Of a stretch of 64,000 bases of DNA, positions 51,555 to 58,357 are shown one piece after another. Each line of letters opens with the position of its first letter. Within the stretch, counting starts at the first letter, position 1. Made by a program: the position numbers and the translations under genes. A model generated the notes under the pieces. It was not told the origin of the DNA. It was given only the letters and a program-made list of their open reading frames with translations, and did not search any database. Origin of the DNA: JAJPKK01 sp963800215 (GTDB taxonomy: Bacteria; Pseudomonadota; Alphaproteobacteria; Rhizobiales; Xanthobacteraceae). The stretch covers positions 496,001 to 560,000 of the forward strand of contig CAWCZY010000014.1 of NCBI GenBank assembly GCA_963800215.1, in the 5' to 3' direction.

Positions 51555-52200
51555 GGTCCCCCGGCTCTGCCGGGGTGGCAGTAGAAGTTTGACGTATACG
51601 GCGGTCGTCCATCGATGAAGCTTCCGATCGTGAGCCACCAAGCACACGAAAGGAAGCTTCACGATGGACGAACTCGAAACCCTAAGCCACACCAAGTGGG
51701 AGTGCAAATATCATGTTGTGTTCATTCCCAAGTGCCGCAGGAAGACGCTGTACGGGGAACTGAGACGGCATCTCGGAGAGGTCTTCCGCAAGCTGGCCTT
51801 GCAAAAGGAAAGCCGGATTGAAGAAGGCCATCTCATGCCGGATCACGTGCACATGATGATCTCGATTCCACCGAAATACGCGGTGTCGCAGGTGGTCGGT
51901 TTCATCAAGGGCAAGAGTGCGATCCACTTGGCCCGTGTTTACGGGGAAAGAAAGCGCAATTTCGTGGGGCAGCACTTCTGGGCCAGAGGGTACTTCGTCT
52001 CGACCGTAGGTCGAGACGAAGCGGTGATAAGGGAGTACATCAAAAATCAGGAGCAGGAGGATAGCCGCCTGGATCAAATGAATTTGTGGCGCTGATCGGC
52101 CACCTTCAGGTGGCCCAACAAAATGGGGCCGCGTCAGCGACCCCAATAGCCGCTTCGAGCGGCCCAATTCCTAAAGCCCCCGGCTCTGCCGGGGGATATT
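51555..52200. mobile_element. IS200/IS605-type element with single tnpA
   Basis: Bounded by matching imperfect palindromes CCCCCGGCTCTGCCGGGG (51560-51578 left, 52178-52195 right); the left one is preceded by CCTCCCATAGGAGG. Inside is tnpA only, no tnpB. The right end is 17 bases from the 3' end of tRNA-Cys. Boundaries are approximate because these elements lack inverted repeats. Confidence 0.75.
51664..52095 (+). CDS. tnpA: IS200-type Y1 transposase TnpA
   Basis: 143 residues, ATG behind AAAGGAAG. Y1 HUH fold: KWECKYHVVFIPKCRRKTLYG, the metal-binding HVH in MPDHVHMMISIPPKYAV, and the catalytic Tyr in VIREYIKNQEQED. The size and motifs are those of single-strand IS200 transposases. All key residues are present, so it may be active. 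Confidence 0.95.
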   Translation: MDELETLSHTKWECKYHVVFIPKCRRKTLYGELRRHLGEVFRKLALQKESRIEEGHLMPDHVHMMISIPPKYAVSQVVGFIKGKSAIHLARVYGERKRNFVGQHFWARGYFVSTVGRDEAVIREYIKNQEQEDSRLDQMNLWR

Positions 52201-52216
52201 TACCTCATTGATCTCT

Positions 52217-52290
52217 TGGAGGCCACGCCCGGAATTGAACCGGGGTAAACGGTTTTGCAGACCGCTGCGTAACCACTCCGCCACGTGGCC
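52217..52290 (-). tRNA. tRNA-Cys (GCA)
   Basis: Minus strand: acceptor GGCCACG/CGTGGCC, D arm GGCGGAGTGGTTACGC, anticodon arm GCGGTCTGCAAAACCGT with anticodon GCA, T arm CCCGGTTCAATTCCGGG, CCA encoded. 74 bases. Confidence 0.95.
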
Positions 52291-52600
52291 ATCCGAGGGC
52301 AGTTCATTAAACGTGTACAGCCGTTTAGGCAATGGCTGGAGGCGGTGGGCGGCAGCGGGCCGGGACGGCGGCGCCCTGAGAGTGTCCCGCCCGCATCATC
52401 CGTCGCGGCTTAGCAACGCAGCCGTCGACGCCCGCTTGACAGGAAGTCGGAATCCGTCACGCCGGCGTTTTCTGGAGCGAAAAGCTCCCGCCGGCGCGAC
52501 GGAAATATCAATCACCATAGGCGCCCGCACAGAATTCGAACGTGAACTAGTTCACATTCGCCCCGGTCGCCCGCGGCCCATCGTCGTTCATATGTGGGAC
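52291..52600. other. Non-coding stretch upstream of integrase fragment
   Basis: About 310 bases beside tRNA-Cys with no coding frame of its own; the region 52560-52600 continues in frame into the recombinase fragment but shows no similarity to its catalytic part. Confidence 0.4.
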
Positions 52601-52690
52601 GTGTCGCGGCACAAGTCGATGGACGTGCTGCAAGCCTATGTGTGCGATGCCGACCTGTTCCGCGATCATGCAGGGGCGGAGCTGCTATGA
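52601..52690 (+). pseudogene. Tyrosine recombinase C-terminal fragment 1
   Basis: Frame reads VSRHKSMDVLQAYVCDADLF then RDHAGAELL and stop. This is the usual last 30 residues of phage-type integrases of this group (..GHKSxDxLxxYVRDADLFRDHAGAGLL). The HxxR and the catalytic Tyr part before it is lost. It stands 310 bases from tRNA-Cys. A parallel fragment is at 56580. Confidence 0.7.
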
Positions 52691-52989
52691 GCCCGGGTGG
52701 ACATCCGGGAGCAGCGATGCCGGCGAAATGGCGGCTTGCCGATGACTGGTGGAGTCGTCACATTGCCGCGGAACGCCGGAACCGAGCGCGTTCATGGAGA
52801 ACGGGCCGCATGAAACAAATCATCCGAGAGTTGAAGCGGCAGGTTGCCGGCGAGAAGCTGGACCCGGAACAGCTCAAGGGACTGATCCGCGCGGGTTACG
52901 TCTACCGGAACGAGGATGAGCACCTCCTCACCGACCAGGGCCGGCAGGCTCTAGCTCAGCCCGGGGTGTACCCGGGGGTGACACATTAG
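52687..52989 (+). CDS. Small protein with winged-helix-like end, unknown function
   Basis: 100 residues from an ATG overlapping the stop of the recombinase fragment (ATGA). A better supported shorter start at 52810 gives 59 residues (MKQIIRELKRQVAGEKL). C-terminus DPEQLKGLIRAGYVYRNEDEHLLTDQGRQAL resembles a winged-helix recognition part. No partner known. Confidence 0.5.
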   Translation: MSPGGHPGAAMPAKWRLADDWWSRHIAAERRNRARSWRTGRMKQIIRELKRQVAGEKLDPEQLKGLIRAGYVYRNEDEHLLTDQGRQALAQPGVYPGVTH

Positions 52990-53007
52990 CGAGAGCGAGC
53001 GCGCTGG

Positions 53008-53175
53008 CTAACTCCGCGGGTGATCTTTGATATATCGAATCGCCTTGCTCAGCCTTTCCGGGTCGATGCGCTTTGGCGCCTCATCCCTGGCCTTGGCCGG
53101 TTTCGCTGCATTTTGTGAGCGGGCTAATTCTGCGCGCCGCTTGGCTTCCGCCTCGTTGATCTGATCCAAGTCCAT
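53008..53175 (-). CDS. Very small charged helical protein
   Basis: 55 residues from the ATG at 53175, preceded by GGAG. MDLDQINEAEAKRRAELARS, then AKPAKARDEAPKRIDPERLSKAI: a single long basic/acidic helix. The longer frame above it is repeat-like and not coding. Function unknown. Confidence 0.45.
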   Translation of the reverse strand: MDLDQINEAEAKRRAELARSQNAAKPAKARDEAPKRIDPERLSKAIRYIKDHPRS

Positions 53176-53505
53176 GATCTCCGTGGCCGCCAACCAAGGC
53201 AGCCCGACCAACATGGTGACAACCTTGTGAGGCGCTTCCGCCGCGCAAGGAAGTCCCAATCATGGCGTTTCAGGCGCCCAAATGCGGCGGGTGCAGAAAG
53301 CACCCAACAACCGGGGCTGGGGCCCGCCAGGGCCGACCGGGCACCCTGACAAAACGTCCAAGCCCGGCGGGGCTGCCAGCACCGCCAGCTCGCCTACGGT
53401 CCTGGCAGACCGGCTACTGTGTGCGATATTGAACTGACGGACCTTATGACGGCGTTCATGTTGGGGGCGGGACGCAGACGAACCGGATTTGAATATGGGG
53501 GTGCT
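53176..53505. other. Non-coding stretch
   Basis: About 330 bases. Bases 53225-53290 resemble (CGCGCAAGGAAGTCCCAATCATGGCGTT) the leader repeats near 41700 and 57480, but no hairpin is kept. Confidence 0.4.
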
Positions 53506-53667
53506 ATGCAGGACCGAGACAGCTTCAACCACCGTGCAATTCGCACGAAGCTCGGCGAAGCGATGAAGGCTCAGCAGGAAAACGTTGCCGCCGACGGGAA
53601 AGAGCAGAAGGCGCTCGATTTGGATGACCCCGAACAGCGGCGACGGTTCATGGAAGGCAAGCTATGA
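53506..53667 (+). CDS. NepR-like small protein, copy 1
   Basis: 53 residues. RDSFNHRAIRTKLGEAMKAQQENV matches the start of the NepR anti-sigma motif (..IRTxLGxALR..), but the second half, normally (P)xxLxxLLxxLE, is replaced by KALDLDDPEQRRRFMEG. Probably a degenerate member. NepR proteins sequester sigma EcfG until PhyR binds; no PhyR or EcfG gene is near. Function of such orphan forms unknown. Confidence 0.5.
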   Translation: MQDRDSFNHRAIRTKLGEAMKAQQENVAADGKEQKALDLDDPEQRRRFMEGKL

Positions 53668-53685
53668 GAAGAGCGGGCGCAGACC

Positions 53686-54012
53686 GTGGTGTCAAACGAG
53701 TCATGTCTGCGTTGCGATCTCCCGCAGCACTCGACTGCAAAGCCGGTCCGGATCGAGTTCGCCCGCGTTCGCGTGTTCGACGATTTTCATGACGAACAGG
53801 TTCATGACGAACAGGGCTGTCACGGGATCATCCTCATCGTACCGGAGTTGCCGATATGCGTTGGGGGGGCGAAAATAGCTCCTGATCAGCAGTCTCGCAT
53901 GGCGCAACGCGAAATGGCGGCCGAATGGCTGCGGCTGGCAGGCACGCTTGAGTGCGAGCACGTGCCAGGGTCTATCCCGATTGAACGGTTCGATGCTTCG
54001 AATGATGAGTGA
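53686..54012 (+). CDS. Hypothetical protein, weakly supported
   Basis: 108 residues with an internal tandem duplication (HDEQVHDEQ from GTTCATGACGAACAG repeated). It starts GTG or TTG-type without a clean ribosome binding site. CLRCDLPQH is a possible metal pair. Support is only from length and in-frame integrity. Confidence 0.3.
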   Translation: MVSNESCLRCDLPQHSTAKPVRIEFARVRVFDDFHDEQVHDEQGCHGIILIVPELPICVGGAKIAPDQQSRMAQREMAAEWLRLAGTLECEHVPGSIPIERFDASNDE

Positions 54013-54081
54013 GGCGTGCGCGAGTTGGAGATGACCGGCGCCCAAGGAATTCTTGCGGGGCAGCCTTAAGCCGGGCCTCGA

Positions 54082-54291
54082 TCAGCGGAGCGGGTGACGA
54101 CCTGTTTTAGGGCCGGTGACTATCGACGGATGCTCGGTCTGGTGGGCGAGATCAAGCCATAGATCGGCGATCTTGCGCCAATGGTCCTTATCGATCTCGT
54201 CTGCGAATGTTTCCGCATTCAGAAGGCAATCCAGGGCTGATAGGCGATAGCTTGCCGCAAGGTCATCTGAAATCGGATCCAACTTGAGCAT
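54082..54291 (-). CDS. Small conserved-type protein, helical
   Basis: 69 residues: SDDLAASYRLSALDCLLNAETFADEIDKDHWRKIADLWLDLA. The pattern (YR..A..CL..AE......R......A..W..LA) is that of a small helical family abundant in Bradyrhizobium relatives, often near stress genes. No function assigned. Confidence 0.55.
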   Translation of the reverse strand: MLKLDPISDDLAASYRLSALDCLLNAETFADEIDKDHWRKIADLWLDLAHQTEHPSIVTGPKTGRHPLR

Positions 54292-54674
54292 GGCGGCGCA
54301 CCCGTGATTTGAACGGCTGTGGTCGCCATCCTTTTGGTGCCGGTCGGGAGTTGTTGCCTCAGGGGGCCCTGAGCACGCCCCTTAGGAACCTTGACCATGC
54401 GCCCATGTCCGACGAATAGCGAGTCTCCAATGAGGGCGCGAGCGAACGACCGAGCGCTTCCACGGCGCCGCGAGCGCCAGATCGAGGGGATAGCGGAGGC
54501 CAAAGCCGCGGCGCCGGTGTTCGGGCCGCGGACGGTGTGCGCCAAGTAAGCGATCGTCGGTGCGGATGTACGTGGTCAGCCGGATTGCCGGGCGGCCGAT
54601 CGACCCTCCGCTGAACCTTGCATTAACCCCTAGCGTATAAAGTGCTGGCGGCTCAGAGCCGGGTGATCGAGGCC
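54292..54674. other. Non-coding stretch upstream of PilZ gene
   Basis: About 380 bases; the minus strand near 54295-54330 has a weak GTTCAAATC...GCGCCGCCA run reminiscent of a tRNA 3' end, but no cloverleaf. Otherwise nothing. Confidence 0.35.
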
Positions 54675-55292
54675 ATGGCGTTATTGGACACCGATCCGGC
54701 ATCGGCGCCGCTCACCAGCGAAAACCGCCGATACCAGCGGGTAAAGGTCGATCTCCTCGGCCGCTACATGCTTGAGGATCGCTGCGAATTTTCGTGCCAG
54801 GTCATCAACATGTCGCCCGGCGGCCTGGCCCTGATCGCGCCCATATGCGGCCGGGTGAGCGAACGCGTGGTCGCCTATGTCGATCATATCGGCCGGGTCG
54901 AGGGCCTGATCGCTCGAATCTTCCCGAGTGGGTTCGCGATGACCATCGAGGCCTCCCGGCGCAAGCGCGACAAGCTCGCGGCGCAGCTGACCTGGCTCGC
55001 CAACCGCCACATTCTCGTTTTGCCCGAAGGCCGCCGCCACCAGCGCATCGGCGATCTCGATCAGATGGTCCCGCTGGTGTTGTCCGACGGCGCCCAGGAA
55101 CGATGCGCGATCATCGACTTGTCGCTCTCTGGCGTCGCCGTGGTGAGCCTCAATCGGCCGCCTATAGGGTCCATGGTGCGGGTGGGGAAAGCGCCGGGGC
55201 GGGTCGTACGCTACCTCGACAACGGCTTCGCTGTCGAGTTTTCGCGGGTCCAGACTCCCGAACTGCTCATGGCGACGATCTCCCAAGCGTAG
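54675..55292 (+). CDS. Tandem PilZ-domain protein
   Basis: 205 residues from the ATG at 54675. Two PilZ units: ENRRYQRVKVDLLGRYML with VINMSPGGLALIAP (residues about 17-60), and GRRHQRIGDLDQMVPLVL with IIDLSLSGVAVVSL (about 116-165). Both keep an RxxxR-like arginine pair and a (D/N)xSxxG motif, the c-di-GMP binding residues. It likely senses c-di-GMP to modulate motility or surface functions. Stand-alone. Confidence 0.85.
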   Translation: MALLDTDPASAPLTSENRRYQRVKVDLLGRYMLEDRCEFSCQVINMSPGGLALIAPICGRVSERVVAYVDHIGRVEGLIARIFPSGFAMTIEASRRKRDKLAAQLTWLANRHILVLPEGRRHQRIGDLDQMVPLVLSDGAQERCAIIDLSLSGVAVVSLNRPPIGSMVRVGKAPGRVVRYLDNGFAVEFSRVQTPELLMATISQA

Positions 55293-55546
55293 GCTATCCC
55301 TTTCGCAAATGAGTTGTCCGACGTGCGAAGGCGAACCGCGGAACACACCAAGAAGGCGACCTTAAAAAGTTGCCAGGATTGTCTATTACGGATTTGGTGC
55401 AACAAAGTCGGTACGGGGAACGTTGCCTTCCGTAGAGACGCCATAAAGCCAGGGTTCGCTGCGATTTGCCGCCGAGCCGCCCGAAGGGGCTCCGCAACCT
55501 GTCAAGCGGCTCGAGACCCGCTGAGGCCCTAGGGCAGCGTGATGCC
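55293..55546. other. Short non-coding gap
   Basis: About 250 bases between the PilZ and NepR-like genes. No feature seen. Confidence 0.35.
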
Positions 55547-55759
55547 ATGCCGGAAGACGATACGGAAGACGAAAAACCTGAGCACTGGAAACACAGTTAT
55601 TATCATCGGCTTGTTCATACCCAGCTGGGTGAAGCGCTGAAGGATCGATTTCCTCCAAAGGGTCGGTTCCCGGACAGGCTCGTAGAACTGCTCCGGGAAC
55701 TCGATGAGGCAGACCGGTCCCGCTCGGGTAGTCCTGAGGGAACCCAAGGCCAGTCCTGA
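55547..55759 (+). CDS. NepR-like small protein, copy 2
   Basis: 70 residues. Acidic start MPEDDTEDEKPEHWKHS, then YYHRLVHTQLGEALKDRFPP and RFPDRLVELLRELDEADRS: the full NepR-like pattern LGxALxxxFxxxx.PDRLxxLLxxLD. Best of the three copies. Would bind an EcfG-type sigma factor. Confidence 0.6.
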   Translation: MPEDDTEDEKPEHWKHSYYHRLVHTQLGEALKDRFPPKGRFPDRLVELLRELDEADRSRSGSPEGTQGQS

Positions 55760-55765
55760 AGAATG

Positions 55766-56014
55766 CTACTGCGGCCCGGGGACACCAGGCTGTGCGCGCT
55801 GAAGCTCACGTTGCACCACGCGGTCGGTGAGGGTCACGACATCGCGTTCGCCCGCCGTCGCAAACTCGATGACCGTCCGAGCGACCTCTTGAGCGCGTTC
55901 GTCATTATCAGACGGGAGCCCAAGTACAAGGGCGGCAGTGGCAAACGCCTGATTCATAACTTCGATCTCTTCGGGCCCGAAAACTGCCCCCTGCAGGAAA
56001 CTGACTATTTTCAT
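55766..56014 (-). CDS. Small conserved-type protein, convergent with NepR-like gene
   Basis: 82 residues from the ATG at 56014: MKIVSFLQGAVFGPEEIEVM, FATAALVLGLPSDNDERAQEVARTVIEFATAGERDVVTL. The pattern (PE....M..AF..A...L.......R..VA..I...A..GERD...L) is that of an abundant small rhizobial family of unknown role. Confidence 0.6.
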   Translation of the reverse strand: MKIVSFLQGAVFGPEEIEVMNQAFATAALVLGLPSDNDERAQEVARTVIEFATAGERDVVTLTDRVVQRELQRAQPGVPGPQ

Positions 56015-56172
56015 GGGGTGGTTCCTGCGTTGCCAGAGCACATATGGGCTCGATCGAGCCCCCCACATCGGGATTTCTGCGGAATGTGCCCGCTCTCACC
56101 GAACTCGTAGGAACTAAAGATGCAGGGCTGCATTGTCGTGATCCGCCACCCCTCGACACCGAATGGCGCGCC

Positions 56173-56400
56173 ATGCAGCGGCGACACGAAGACTTCGATT
56201 ACATTTCCAATTCCCGCGCTATCCGAACGCAGATCGGTGTTGCGCTACGGGAACAGTACGACCTCGCGGAACCATTGTCCGACAGCCTCGTGGGTCTGAT
56301 GGAGCGACTGGAGATCCGTGTCCGGCACGATGCCGCGCTGGAGAGGAAATATGCGGCGGTGGAGGAGGCCCTGGAGAGCATGATCAATCTCGCCCAATAA
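56173..56400 (+). CDS. NepR-like small protein, copy 3
   Basis: 75 residues from the ATG at 56173. DYISNSRAIRTQIGVALREQYDL, then PLSDSLVGLMERLEIRV matches the IRTxIGxALRxxYxxxxPLxDxLxxLMxxLE pattern, and a C-terminal helix (ALERKYAAVEEALESMI) is added. It is an orphan NepR-like protein, 0.4 kb from copy 2. Confidence 0.6.
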   Translation: MQRRHEDFDYISNSRAIRTQIGVALREQYDLAEPLSDSLVGLMERLEIRVRHDAALERKYAAVEEALESMINLAQ

Positions 56401-56579
56401 CGAAACCCCTTGGGGAAATTCGGTTATCGCCATGACCAGCGCCATCCGTCACCCTCCGGAATTTCTGGCTGAGGGTGCTCCTGGTCGTGTTCGCGCCGAT
56501 GGTCTGCCCTGCGGACCGGCTTCCTGACCAGTGCCGCACGCCGCGGCGCATCGGTGTTCAAGATGCGGGACGTTAGTCT
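56401..56579. other. Short non-coding gap
   Basis: No feature apart from AAACCCCTTGGGG, a short palindrome at about 56403. Confidence 0.35.
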
Positions 56580-56666
56580 AGCCGGCATAAGAGCATGGAC
56601 GTGCGGCAAGCCCATGCGCGCGACGCCGACCGGTTCCGGGATCACGCGGGGGCCGGGTTGCTGTAG
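56580..56666 (+). pseudogene. Tyrosine recombinase C-terminal fragment 2
   Basis: Frame reads SRHKSMDVRQAHARDADRF then RDHAGAGLL and stop, with a stop two codons before. It matches fragment 1 at 52601 (about 70 percent of residues). Catalytic parts absent. Together they bracket the NepR-like/PilZ region, as if an element integrated twice or was duplicated and then decayed. Confidence 0.7.
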
Positions 56667-56926
56667 CGCCTGATCGGCGCCGCATAAACATCAGGCGGAA
56701 CATCGCGCTTCGAAGCGAGTTGCCCTCGGTGTGGGTCGGTACCCGTGCCCCCAAGCCCCGCATCGATCCGCGCAATGGCCCCAGCCCGACTGCGTACCCG
56801 TCTGGTTGGGGCCGTCATTAGGCAAAGGATGGACGGTCGCCACCTTCGCGCCACCCCGCTCGTCACTCTCCGACGCCTCGCGCGCCGCTATGTGAAATAC
56901 TTCCGGCGCGAGATCGTCCGCGAGCA

Positions 56927-57094
56927 TCATTTCCTCGATGCGGGCCCGCTAGGCGGGCGCCGTAGATCGATTGACCCGACGCAGTCAACCAGCTTCACAT
57001 AAGCCTCCACCACAGCCTCTCGATCAGCGCGGTTGTGGGTTTTGCCGTCGGCTGGGAGCCGATCAATTCGAATATGGTCTTCCGCAGTGGCCAT
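56927..57094 (-). CDS. Very small protein, unknown function
   Basis: 55 residues, ATG behind GAAAGGAAC. MATAEDHIRIDRLPADGKT, then REAVVEAYVKLVDCVGSIDL. No membrane segment. It lies downstream (minus) of the hairpin at 57317-57348. Confidence 0.45.
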   Translation of the reverse strand: MATAEDHIRIDRLPADGKTHNRADREAVVEAYVKLVDCVGSIDLRRPPSGPASRK

Positions 57095-57316
57095 TCCGTT
57101 CCTTTCTCGAATCAACCCCTGCACAAAATTTTGCTGTTTCGCCAGAATTTGTCTGTTCAATTTTGGACGCACCGGGCCGCAGCCTCCCCGCGTGCGGCGC
57201 CTAGCCCGCAGCCTCGGCCGAACTGACACACCCACTGCGACCGCGTCCGTGACCAGAGGCGGCCTCGGATCGCGCAATGCAGAAACTCCGCCGTTCCCGC
57301 GATCGTGAGCGCGTCG

Positions 57317-57348
57317 AAAAACGGGGCCGCCGATCAGGCAGGCCCCGT
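57317..57348 (-). terminator. Rho-independent terminator
   Basis: Minus strand ACGGGGCCTGCC TGATC GGCGGCCCCGTTTTT: stem of about ten pairs with a T tail. Related to 36354-36388 and 41291-41322. Confidence 0.7.
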
Positions 57349-57405
57349 TTATCGTGTTGACGATCTTGTGAGGCGTTTCCCCCGCCCAAGGTAGTAGGCT
57401 GAGTG

Positions 57406-57545
57406 CGCTCTTCCCCAAGAGCAGGTCCCGGCCTCGCCCCCGTGCCCCCCAGCCCGCGAGGCCGGGACCATCATCATCCCAATCATGGCGTTCCCGCTGC
57501 GCAATTGTGATCACGGGCGCGAATAATTGTGGGCTGCTGCCCCGG
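57406..57545 (-). repeat. Structured repeat element, copy B
   Basis: GCTCTTCCCCAAGAGC hairpin, GTCCCGGCCTC...GAGGCCGGGAC hairpin, then ATCATCATCCCAATCATGGCG and GTGATCACG. It matches 36447-36502 over the hairpins and the leader at 41640-41760 over the rest. Confidence 0.55.
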
Positions 57546-57898
57546 CGCATTCAGAGTTTTGCCGCTTTTGGGAAATTCAAGCGCAATGCCCCAGCCTTCA
57601 GGGCCGCGGCTCGCATTGCCGCTCCACATTCCCTAGCGAAGCCACTAGACTGGCCTCCATCGGAGCCGCGAAGGCACTGATGGCATTGCCCGGGTGGCTG
57701 CGCTGCAGCGGCGCGACGCAGCCGTGTCGGATTTTTGCAAGACATTCGCGCCCGGCTCGGTAATGCTCAGGCGTCCACACCCGGCTCGTTCGGTCGCACG
57801 GGACGCATGAGTGCTACGACGCCGGAAAATGCCCGATGACGCAGGCGTAACCCGCCCGGGCCTGCCGGACTGAGAGAACGCAAACGGAGGACTTGGAC

Positions 57899-58354
57899 AT
57901 GCCCACCAAATTTTCTGTCAACGGGAAGGCTGCCGAATCCAGTGCGCCTCCCCAAACGCCCCTGCTGTGGGTGATCCGCGAGGAGCTCAAGCTCACCGGC
58001 ACCAAGTTCGGCTGCGGCACCGGCCTGTGCGGCGCCTGCATGGTCCACATCGACGGCAAGCGCGCCTTCTCGTGCCAGACCCAGGTGTCCCAGGCGGCCG
58101 GCAAGGCGGTGACCACCATCGAGGGCCTGTCGGCCGATTCCTCTCATCCCGTCCAGAAGGCCTGGCTTGCCGAGCGGGTGCCGCAATGCGGCTACTGCCA
58201 GTCCGGCCAGATCATGAGCGCCGCCGACCTGCTGGCGCACAATCCCAAGCCCGACCGCGCCCAGATCGTGGAGCACATGAGCACGAATATCTGCCGCTGC
58301 GGCTCCTATCCCCGCATCGTTCGCGCCATCCAGCGCGCCGCGAAGGAGGCCTGA
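57899..58354 (+). CDS. iorA: Isoquinoline 1-oxidoreductase-type [2Fe-2S] subunit
   Basis: 151 residues from the ATG at 57899 (GGAGG upstream; a TTG two codons earlier). Two 2Fe-2S sites: FGCGTGLCGACMVHID...FSCQT (plant ferredoxin-like) and VPQCGYCQSGQI...NICRCGSYP (helical). It passes electrons from the molybdenum centre. It is followed after 3 bases by the large subunit gene. Similar pairs oxidise N-heterocycles or aldehydes; substrate unknown. Confidence 0.85.
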   Translation: MPTKFSVNGKAAESSAPPQTPLLWVIREELKLTGTKFGCGTGLCGACMVHIDGKRAFSCQTQVSQAAGKAVTTIEGLSADSSHPVQKAWLAERVPQCGYCQSGQIMSAADLLAHNPKPDRAQIVEHMSTNICRCGSYPRIVRAIQRAAKEA

Positions 58355-58357
58355 GCC

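Larger units (their letters stand above)
57095..57898. other. Non-coding region with structured repeat
   Basis: About 800 bases. Holds the terminator at 57317-57348 and the structured repeat at 57406-57545; otherwise frames here have no start signals. The 3' part (57780-57898) should contain the promoter of the molybdenum hydroxylase pair. Confidence 0.5.

Noticed and set aside
54295..54330. tRNA 3' end or attachment site
   Set aside because: A GTTCAAATC...CGCCGCCA run is present, but no matching stems or cloverleaf can be drawn.
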